A stretch of DNA of 64,000 bases from Stenopsyche tienmushanensis (Eukaryota > Arthropoda > Insecta > Trichoptera > Stenopsychidae), in the NCBI GenBank assembly GCA_008973525.1, contig WACJ01000526.1, positions 1,674,001 to 1,738,000 on the forward strand. The letters are read 5' to 3'. Below the pieces are notes generated by a model that was not told the DNA's origin, did no database searches, and was given only the letters and a program-made list of their open reading frames with translations. The translations under genes were made by a program, and so were the position numbers. Positions 49,601 to 61,600 of this stretch are shown in pieces (position 1 is the stretch's first letter; every line of letters begins with the position of its first letter).

Positions 49601-52600
49601 AGAATAAAGTGCAGTTACATAATGGATTTTCAAGGTACTTCCATTCAGCCAGATGATGCAGAATCGTGTCGCTAATGAATAATAGTAGATATGCCATTAT
49701 CAATAGTTATGATTGGCAAATCAAATGGATGAAGGACGGCACCGACATAATTGCAGAACGTCTTAATTGATGAATGCGAACGGTTTGGATTGATCTTTGA
49801 CGACTTGCAAATCTGAGATGATGAATTTAAAAAAAAAAAATATTCAATCAATACATTAGGTGATTTCCGTATTACATACTCGCTATCAACGAAGAAATCA
49901 TCGGACTTTGGCAAGTCAGGCAGTTGTTGTATGACGTATTTTTATATTCAGTATAATTTTCCATACACCTCCCATACGAATTATAAAGAACAGGTTACAA
50001 TAATATAACATAAGCATATATTTAAGTTAACGATCAACCCGATAAAAAATGTTGGTGTGACAAAATTTCATGGTGGATCCATCAAGTAACGAAGCCTTGC
50101 TAAAAGTATAAACATTTAAATTCAAGGCGAGACTTACGATGCCCCATCAATATTTCCTGGACATAATAATAATGTCGCAAGACTTCTTAAGAAATATTCC
50201 CAATTACTTAATAATTGTTTCTCCATGCGTTTCACCTTGCCACATAATCTACCCATTGCTATTTAAAACCAATTTTACAACCAATGTAGTCTTGGAATAA
50301 AAGTCGACGCCGTATTTTATTAGAGCGGACGTAAGCCTGCATCTTATATTTGTTAAAGCGAGTTCAAAATCCAAAAAATAAATATAAATGTCACTATGTA
50401 AAATGGAACGCAAATCTGTATATATCAATATTTGAGCAATGGGTTAAGGTCTAAAGTTATAACGAGAATCAAACATTGTAATATGGACTTTGGTCACTTA
50501 GGCAAAATGACCGTGCCAACGTGGCCTAACGTTTCGAAAATATTTCGCTGCTTCAATTTTTCCATATCGTGCGTAATAGTTGTGCAAAATTTAAGTGTCA
50601 CATGAGTCCAAACTATCTTAATGCTATCTGTCGATATGCGATAATTTTGAATCGCCTACGATGGCGATAATCCACCATATCAGGTTCATTAACTCTGTCA
50701 GGGACATCAAGCAAGCTGATTAATCGATTTGCCGATTGCATAATCTGTCTTATCCATACCGGGAAACCGGATTGATCGACCTGTTTGAAGAAAGTAATCT
50801 GTTACCTTCTTCTTTCAGATTGACAACCTCGATAAAAATAGCTGTCAATTCGGTCTGCCGGGTCACATGTTTTGTGTCTGTTTATCGACTCTGACGAACT
50901 GATGAAGCGATATTCAAACAATACACAAAATTCATTTCGATTCGATGAAAACGGAATTTTTTCCACGAGATCAAACGCAAGGCAACGTAAGGCAATATAT
51001 TGAAAATTATGGTCTGTGTTCAACCGGTCCACTTTTCGGACCACTGACATGACGAATGAGCACCTCGCAATCGGACGCCATACCTGAACATATCGCGTCC
51101 GATTGCAAATGCGTTGCATCCCTCCTTTTTTCTAATAATTTTCAAAATATTTCGAATACAATTGGCATTCATTTATTAATTTCGTAATATGTACCTTTTT
51201 GAATTTAATATTCAAACGTTTATCAAATTGGCTCAGCATTCTTGGTTTAAATACATTTTTTTCGTAAAAGGGTTAATACTGCAGGTCCAACAACAATGCG
51301 AACTAAATACCAGTTGCCATCTGATTGGGCGAAATTAAAAAAATATCATTCGTTACAGTGACGATAGATGTATGATAATGTGAGCTGAAATTGGTTTATT
51401 TTCTGTTTTATTATTGCACAAAAACAAATAAAAGCAGTATATTTTTGCAATGTAATGCATTTTCTGAGATAAATTCACTTAAGTGTCAAATGTAGTAAAT
51501 ATTTATTTTTGAGTAATAAAACCGCGTCATTGCTAGAACAAGGACAACATATGTATTTATTATAAAATATTTGCTATGAATAAATTGCTCACTATACGCC
51601 CCCCCTCCCTCCCAAAAATCCTATTTATTTTTTAAAGTCAACTATACTTAATACTATTATAAATGAAATATATTAAATACTATTATAATTTATGTTTTAG
51701 AATAATATACAAAGATAGTCTCAAAAGTATCCGACCTAACTTATAGATGGCAGTTACTGTTTGACTTACTACATATTATAAAAACAGACAGAGTCAATGA
51801 GTGTTGGTTCATGTAAAGTAGAAAATGGTGGAGTAAAATAAAAACCATGTGCAACTCTCTACCGGGTCGGTATTCTGCGTTTTGTGTCCCAAGCCCAGTT
51901 GCGCCCGTGGCGGGCGCCTGCTTTGCCACGCCCTTGTCATGGCCCTGCTTCAACGTGAGATACATGCGTCGTATCAAGCAAGACACGATCGATGAGGATT
52001 CCATAAATTCAACTGGTGTTTTAGCACCATTGTTGAAAATCAAAATATATTATAGATATAAAAATATTATATATATAGTCTACTGTTGTTGCTTGACAGT
52101 CTCTGGTCATTAAACACCAAACACAAACCACACAAATGTTAAACGCCTGTTTATGACCAACGCGGTCAAACCGCGGCCGTACCAATCAAAGTGCAACTTT
52201 GCAAAAAATATTTTTTGTTTGGAAGAATGTGTTTTGAAGTGTTAGCCTTCGTGTGGTTCAACCGAGTAATTTTATCATTAAGCCTCGGAAGCGTGCTGCA
52301 AAGCGTCGTGATTTACTTAAACAGAAGTCCAACAATTACGCAAATACCCCAATGTCGTGGAAACTGTGTCTAGGTTGAGTAACGTTTGTAACACATCTTC
52401 AGCTGTGACGTTATCTAAATAGGAGGTTGTTGGTAGTCGTACTTGCTTATTTGCTAATGTAATTGTGCAAAAACCAAGTAAACTATCGTCAGCGGGACTT
52501 GTTACAAAGAACTGAAAAACCGCTATCGATCTTCGTCATCGACGACTATGAATCCTAGTCAATGGATGTGTTAACACTACGAAAAGCAAGAACGGATCTA

Positions 52601-55600
52601 TTGCCGGACACAATGCTTTGTTAATCTACAATGGATGCGAGATAATAAATGCATATACTAATATTAATACACAATGGTCACCTGAATTGTAGTGCCTCAA
52701 ATCAGTTCAAGAAGTTTTTTGCGACATAGTCTAACATTTGATTAGATTCATTTTATCAAAAGATAAGAAAACTATTCGAGGAAGATTCAAGGTGAGATCT
52801 ACTCTTAGATCATTAAAAAATGTCAATGAGATCAAACGAAGACTGATTCAATGGATTGAATTGACACAAGTAGAAGTTGAAGTTTGCACAAGTACTTGCT
52901 GCAAACTTCAAAGGATGTATCTATTTTAAGACAGTCTTTCATAATCATCATTATAATCATTTAACAGATGCAAGCGTTCAATCATAAGATCATTTAACAC
53001 AAGGCTTCGAACCGAAACTTATAACTGGTGAAACCGTTATTTTTGCCGGAACTAAAACCGTAACCGAACCGAAAAGCCCTGATTCAACACATTCAATATG
53101 CACAGTGATAAAGAATGCAATAAATCCAATGCATGGCCCAACTCGCAATTCGGCTCATCCTCGACTTACGACCATTCTGTTCATAAATTGAAATCATGAA
53201 GCACGAGCAATTTAGTCACCTCTTTATCTACTATGCCATGACATTCAGCACGCAAAACGATTCATTGCCAAGTTAATCGCATAGTGATAATGAAACGAAA
53301 TTTAGAATTTTCCCACATCGTGACAATTTAGGTCTGTTATCATAGTGTCGCCGCATCGTTCCAATTACACTTTTTATGTTGTCGTCAAAATTATTACGCT
53401 GAATAATAACCGTAAAATATATTAATTATTATGATTACGATCTATACAGTGATATGCAGTATCTATAAATAAGTAGAATGGCGGATCAATGAACGACGAT
53501 TCAAATCTATACCCGTGAACGTCTTGGACTTATCGTGTAGACATTGACATGTTTGTCCGCTAACAGTTTGATAAGAAAAGCCGAAATAGCTGACCCTCGA
53601 TCGATGATAGCTCAAGGTATAGACAATTTGCTGTAATTATAGGATGCATATTCAACGCTATCGACGAAAATTTTTGAGCAATGTGAAAAACTAATAATAG
53701 GGGACGTTGAAGATTTCAAGAAGAAGTCATGCATGTGGCGGTTCAATTGAAAACGAGAAGCAAGACAAAGATTACCCCAGCTTTGAAAAGCTATTATTAT
53801 GTAGGAAGCGGGGGCGCTCTTGGGGCAGTTTCCAAGCGGCTCCCCGCTCCCGCGCGCTCGTCGGGATAGCCGCGCTAACGCACGGGTCCATTCTTCTATC
53901 GGATCACGTACAGCCGGACGGATGGATGGGGGTGGACGGGCGTCGAACGAAAAGACTCTCTTCTCTATGTAACTTTTTATACGGCATGAGAGAGAAGGAA
54001 GGAAAGTAGTTTTTCACCACCTCCTAAGAAAACTACTTAGTCTTTACAAACCTCCCATACTCCCTATCGAGACGATTGCGAAAGCGTTCGTCAATACGTT
54101 CATTCAGGATACCCATTGGGTGAACGTTCGAAATAAAACTCGGTGGTAATGCTACCTTCAATATCGAGCGAATGAAGAGGTGAATGTATGATACAGACGA
54201 GATGGATGTAATAACTTGCTGTGAATGGATATTGAAGAGGCCCATAGTTCTGCAGTGGACTGTTTGTGGATGCACTATGGTGATGATGATTATGACTAGG
54301 GAATCCAATCCCGAGCCAAAATTTCGATCCCGGGATTTCTTTAGACAATCCCGGGACCAGTCCCGGGATCCCGGGATTGGGATTTTCAATATTTTAAGAA
54401 ATTACCTTGATGAATTTGATCAAAAATTACTAATAAGTCCATTTGTTCAATATAAAAGATCACTTGAAGGCCAAAGAATTTTATTTATTTAAGAAAAGAT
54501 AAAAATACAATTCAAAAATAGATAAATAAAACATTAAAAAATTCAAATATTATTTTGAAAATATGCCCGAAGTAACATTAACATTAAACATTAGTGTTTC
54601 GTCATTTAGTCTGGATCTGATTTTGGAAGTCAGACAACTTGCTGCTGAAAATGGACGCTCAGCTTCCACACTCGTTGGAGGTATCGTCATCAGATATTTA
54701 AATGCTAGTTCGAGTTGATGACCGCGTGAGCCCTCATTTTCGTATAACACCATTAATGTGACTGATAAAATTCTTTTCTGCTGAGACACGGACTAAAAAT
54801 CGCAAAATTCCCGATTTCCCGACAAATTATTTATTTCCGTCGCTGCAGATGAATATTAATATACAATAATACTTTGATGTGATTCGCAATTATATTACGG
54901 AGAAATACAAAAATTCTGAACCCCGTATCTATTATATTTCATATCGATATTCCTATTGTTAGAGTCGAAGTGTAGTAAATACATCACCGGTGGGGAATGT
55001 AAATATAACAATTTGAAAAACATACATGTACGCTATATATGTATACACAGATTAGACAGTCACTGCTCCTATGCGTCGCCTAAGTTCGCCAATTAGTAAT
55101 TACGCCACTGTTTCCAAGCGTCCAGATTTCGTTGAGAATGTCTCGATTTAGTAGCCTTCATCGTGTTGGTATGGTGTACGATTTCTGTTAGATAAAAATT
55201 TCAATCCCGGGATTTTCGGGATTACGTATCCTAATCCCGGGATTCTTAAGTACCTAACTCAACCTCAACCAGAAAATCATATAATTTTTTTTAAAGTTGG
55301 ATTTTTTTTAAATACCTTACAATAAATAGTTTACGACTATAAAAATAATTAACGATTCGAGTTTGACGGAGATAAAGTCGTAAAAACTCGACAAAGACAC
55401 ATTATCTTGTGAAAATCACGAGGAAGCTGATACAAAGATCGTTCACCATTTATGCCAAAATGATACTGAAGGTAATATTCTCATAAAATGTTACGACACA
55501 GATATATTGATAATACTTTTGGACAACATAGAACATACAGGTAGCTGCTCAAATATATGCATCGAGAATAGTGTTGGCAATAATATGCGATGTATTGATA

Positions 55601-58600
55601 TCAGGAAATTGCACCAAAATCTAGGAGGTTCTTAATCATCAGCGTTACCTGGATTCAATGCGTCGACAGGCTGCGATTATAATGCATAAAAGGCATCTCA
55701 AAATTATTTTTACCGGCGTTTAATTCCATTAATTAGTCTTTCAAATAAAAAGAGTTTGGGACCTCTTGGACCCCATTTAGCCTTTTAACTTGGGTCAAAT
55801 TTTGATATTTGGCCCTCGATATATGCAGTTTCCTATTACGATTCACTATTACACAACGTGTAGGCAGAGAACGACCTTGTTTTTCAATTGAAGGTTCTTC
55901 TTATCGAAGACCCTTGAATTATTATGGCTCGATGCGCGCGCTTTCTGTGCCTAAAGGTGAATCTGTTACTGCCAGTGTATAGTGGTAATGCTATTGATTC
56001 GACTTTCAAGAAAGTGAATAATAAATAAGCAGTCATGCCATGGAGGAAAACCCAATTCACAATCCAAAATACAAGGAAAATGTCATTTCCGAGAATTTCT
56101 TTCGAAGATTGACAAACAGCTATACTTTTGAGGAACGTCAGCTTTTTCTGTCGAAGTACTTAATGAGTTCACAAGTACGGGCTTCTATTATGAAAATGAA
56201 AAAGCTGACACAGTTTCACTCGGCTGAAAAGTGTCGCTCTGTGACCCAGTTCATTTCTTTCAAAATGGTTCTTGGTGCTAAAAAATAATTAGCACCGATA
56301 GTCAATGTCGTAGGATCAAAAGAATCTACTAAATACATCTGGACCTGTTTTAATTAGAAAGCATACTGTGTTATCAGCCATAATGTTTTTCGCCAGCGAT
56401 AAGCGCTGTCATCGACATATAAGGATTTAAGAGATTTTCAGGCAATTAAATTCCAACGTCGTGAAAAAATATGAAGATTTACAATCGAATACTTGCCACA
56501 ATGACGACTGATGCAGCGACCGAATCGAATCGTATGATTTGCATATTCAAAACGAGGATTGAATCGTGGAAAATATTTATCGCCCATTAGCATAAGTTAG
56601 GCTCTTCAAATTTTTGAAGAAACCTTCCTTGTAGAGAACTATGCAGAGAGCAAATGTAATGAAACGCGTTACATGAAACATCGATCACGACATACTCATT
56701 TATTAGCACATTAGTAGCATGTAGGCTAAAAATGACCTACAATTCATTTATGGGCACTTAAGCAATATAAATCTTCGATTTGTGCGAATTTTTCAGTTAT
56801 CCCTTCAGAATCAATATACTATTTCAATCGATGATTTTTGTTTGGGATGATAGATTTACGCGCTCTTTCGACTCAATCGCGTAATTCAAGGACTCAATGT
56901 ACCTGCGTTTTAAAAACGATTTCCTGATTTATTACTTTTTCCCAGATAATATTTATTTTGACGACCAACGTGCAATGCTAAATGAATGATAATAAAATGG
57001 CATACATTTGCTGCGTTGTCATATAACACATCGCTAAATAGGTTTGTAGACTTTTTTCTTCTTCATTTGGAATCGTTTTTTCGCAATTTTGACAAAAAAA
57101 TCCCACAAACTTATTGAATTATGTGGATGTATTTGACCCTTTTATATGATTATTATTATCGTGCTAATCATATTGCAACCCTTCATCCAGGTCATCTAAA
57201 TCCTTTTTGTCCATCTTCACAAATGAATGTCAAAACAAAGATATTATTTTCATTGATATCACTAGTATCACCGAGTCATTGATAGATTTATTGCTTTTGA
57301 ATCGTTTATGCTACGTTTTATTTCCTATTTAATCGATAATACCAGGTAACATATTTCTAATACATCCCTTGCGACTTCGACTTACTGTCCGTACCAGCTG
57401 CCAAGACGAACAGCGCAGTGGTCGACCAAATGAGGTAACCACCTCAGAAATGGTGAAAAAATCCCCAAAATATTATTGGACGATCGTTGATTGTAAGTGC
57501 GCGAGCTAGTAGATATAGTAAGCCTTTCAAAAAAATGCTGTACATTGACGACTGAAAATTTGGATACGAGAAAGCTGTGCGCAAGATGAGTGCCGCGTTT
57601 GCTCACAATGGGACAAAAAAAAAGGATCGTGATGATGTTTCAATCGAGTGTTTGGCGATGTTTCACAGCAATAAGGCCGAGTTTTTGCATCAATTCAGGA
57701 TGAAATATGGGTCCATCACTTCACATCTGAGACAAAGGAACATATAGGGACCTCCCACCGACCCGAGCTGTTTATCGCACGCATGTATATCTACGCATTT
57801 ATCCCCTAAAATACCGCAGAAAACTCTAAAAGAAAACGGAGTGACCACAAAGTATGTGTCCAACCGGTCCGCTTTTCGGATCGCTGACATGACGAATAGA
57901 CGTCTCGCGATCGGATGTCATACCCAAACATGTCTACAGAACGATTACGAACTCTCACTACAAAACGAAATTGTCCGAAGAAGACTGATCGGGTGGGTTG
58001 TTTAAATTTTACAATTTGCAAAAAGCCAATCCTGCATTATTATATTTAATCCCGAGGAAGTTATCATATCTAATACAACAGTCGCCACAACGAAAGCAAG
58101 AAATCACATCATGCCATCAATCACTCAAACCAAAAAATTCATATCTTCGAATTTTAAATCGACGATAACTCGTGTCAATTATCGACCACTCATAAATTGA
58201 ACAAATCGATAAAAGTGCATTGGGATTTTTACACATTTATTGCGTTTCAATACGGCTATATAGTAAACGTAATTGAAGCAATACGATGATTGTAATGAAA
58301 ATTTACAGTGTTTTTCCGATGAGCGAATGCCTATGCAAGGTCACCGAAACCCAATATTATTCTTATCGATTCAAAATAACAATTATAGCGATTATATGCA
58401 AGTACATGAAACGCTTTTATTGGGTAAGGGCCATACGTACGATATCATTGGCCATGTTTGAACGTTTGAGGTCAAAAGTATATCATGAAAGCAAATTCTT
58501 CTATTACGGAATCGACCTTTGATTTTGGGATTTAGAAGGCGATTCGGAGACGCGGAAATCTTTGACGAATCAAGGTTTCTGGCATGTTAGCCCTTAACGA

Positions 58601-61600
58601 CCATCGTCTGTCAATCGTCTTACCTTTTAAAGGCCATCGTTGAGCATTTATCATACGGTATTGTAGCAAGTCAATCATTTCGTTATAATTTAAGCATTGC
58701 TCAAAGGAAAAGCACAAGACACTGGGATTGGATACTATCAAAATTATCTCCCAATCTATTCCATATCAACCTGAAGAGTTAATGCTCAACTGTAAAAAGC
58801 CATAACGATAGCGTCGAGTACTGTCAGTTTGTATGCTATAGTTTGCGCGGCACATAATTTGCAACATTTGATACCGCTCATATCTAGAACCTAACATCGA
58901 TCAATAATTTCATTTATTGATACGACAATAATGCTAAGATTACGATTCAAATTGTATGCAATTACATTTATAATATTAATAATGGGTTACAAAGACTGTA
59001 TTCAATGTTTAACTAAATAATAAGTTACATAATTTTTAAAAAATCCTATAAAAGCAGTGGATTGACGAAATTAAAATTTGAGACCCCCTGGACCTGTTTG
59101 GGTTTTCAGCCCGGTTAACCTTCTGACTGCCAGCGAATTTAGATACGGTAGACCTGCGGTAATCCGACCCCAGTTTAATATGGCGCCCTCTTTAGTCCGA
59201 CATCTCAATATAAGTACAGTACATATGTACGGTTAAGTTTCGTCAATGTAAAAATGAAAGCAACGTTGTTTCACAAGGAGATAACAAAAAGAAGACTTTG
59301 TAGCTAGCAAGGGATAGTTATACTATGCGATAGCTATGGACGTTAATTCTATAATATGAAACCTTGTGTTGCCTATGTATATCTCATAATTTTTATATTT
59401 TTTCGGATTACAAGTATTCCTTTCCAAAAATTCCGGACTACAAGGAGTCGGGGACAGTACACTATAGTCCGACAAATAGGACAATCCGACATAGCCTTGC
59501 AAAACGTTTGTCGGATTACATTACTTCAGACAACTTCCTTTCATAATGAGAAATCGTAATAGTTCTGTAGACACGTTCAGATATGGCGTCCGATCGCGAG
59601 GCGGTCATTCGTCATATCAGCGGTCCGAAAAGCGGACCAATTGAACACACAAACATTGTGGCCACTCCGTTATAATGGCATTTAATGCATTGCGGGGGGG
59701 GGGGGGGGGTAGAAATTAGATCAGATTACAATTGTGACATACATACATAATGAATATTTTCTTATGAATATTATGCACGCGCCATTAAAATTGATTGTTT
59801 GACTAATACATATCAAAATAGATTCATTTACGTAGAAAAGATCATTTAATGGACCGAGCCCTGATGACCTGTTGATATTATTTAAAAATAAGATGGAAAC
59901 ACCAAGATCCATTTAAGTGTGAATAAATTTTTATAGCGTCTCACCGGTGGCCTAAAACATGATCGATTTTTTTAAACATTTTTTATGCGAAAAGTATTAA
60001 ATGAATGTTGATATTTAGTATCTTTTAAAGTTTATCGGTGCGCGAGCGATGATATTCTTCACCATGGAAGTTCCAAGTCCTGAACAGGAGATTTGTAGCA
60101 AAAATATAGTGAGCGATTGAAGAAAAAAATGTGTTTTTGCCAAAATTTTTTGTTGTTTTTTATTCATTAAATAAACAATTTTGAATATTTTTGGACAATT
60201 GTAGTCTATTCGATGAAGACATTTATTATACACGTGCCTGCCAAATTTCATAAAGAATGCTCATCTAGGGCGTGTGGGAGCACTTCCATGAGCTTGGAAA
60301 AAGTAGTTTCGAGAAAAACGCGTTTAAAGTTTCACCTCTCCTCGTCGGCCTATAACTTTGCGAATTTCATTTATATCGACTTGAAATTCACTAAACGTAT
60401 TCTTAAACATTGGTTCTTTCCGATATAAGAAGAAAAAAGATCAGTTCAGTAGGAATTGAAAACTATTTTCACCGCTTATAGTAAATACTTTGGCGATATC
60501 AGTAAGCAGATCATGCGACGAGACAAACGGACACATATTTCATCTAACTTCGTTTTGTAGTGGACTCCATCGAACTGATGATAAAGATACACATCTAACG
60601 ATAAAATGATTCTAAACGAATGCTTGTGATTTAAAGCAACATTGGCCTGGGTCAACAATCGCCTGGAGCTACAAAATATAAACGCGATATATTTACTGAG
60701 CAAATTTATGTAATAATGAAATTTGATATTTACTTTGATTTTATCACACTGTATTATTCAATCTCGCGGAGGGAGGAAAGGAGGGAAAAATCGATTTGTT
60801 GCCTTTGTTCAATTACAATTTATTATTGAAATGGAGAGCGAACGGACAAATAATCGATGATCTCGTTATAAATAAAATTATTAACGATTAAAATCAATTA
60901 TTGTGGGGATTTTTATCTAATTTGTTTTTAATATCTTGTTTATACAGCCACCATCAAAATATCATTAAATTACGATTTTACCTCTATTCAATATCATAAC
61001 CGATATTTCCAATAATGCAAACATTTGGATTTATAAAACAAAAAATATTTCATCATGGATTTCAATAACGATCTATTTGATCGCCAGTAAAAATATTATT
61101 AATGCTTTGAACAATGCATTGAATGTGTTAAAATCAAATTTATGGAATAAGACAAATCTGATTTTTTTTATAATGGCAATACTGCCATTTTTATTTTAAA
61201 TAAAATAATGGCGCCTATGTTCAATGGGCGTTTCTGGTGATAATTGGGTTCATCATCAGTGCTAATGAGCTTAACACATGTGTTATGTAACGACATAGGA
61301 TATCATTTATTTGCAAAGACTTGAATAATATGCATTTTAGGCGGCAAATCTCTCATGCGAAGACATTTTCTTGCGGGGTATAAGAGCTAACAAAATTATG
61401 TAACACCTGGATCGACATTAATGGATTGGCATAAGGGTTTAAAGACAGTGTTTTATTAAGAATTTATCCCGAAAATATATTTGCAAATGCGTAAGATGAC
61501 GTGTCTTTCGTATTCAAATATTTATCAAAAGATACGTCCATGTCCGCATTGTGTAGTGCGGCCATGGTGTACGCGAGCGCTTCGGCTATTTTTGGATTAT

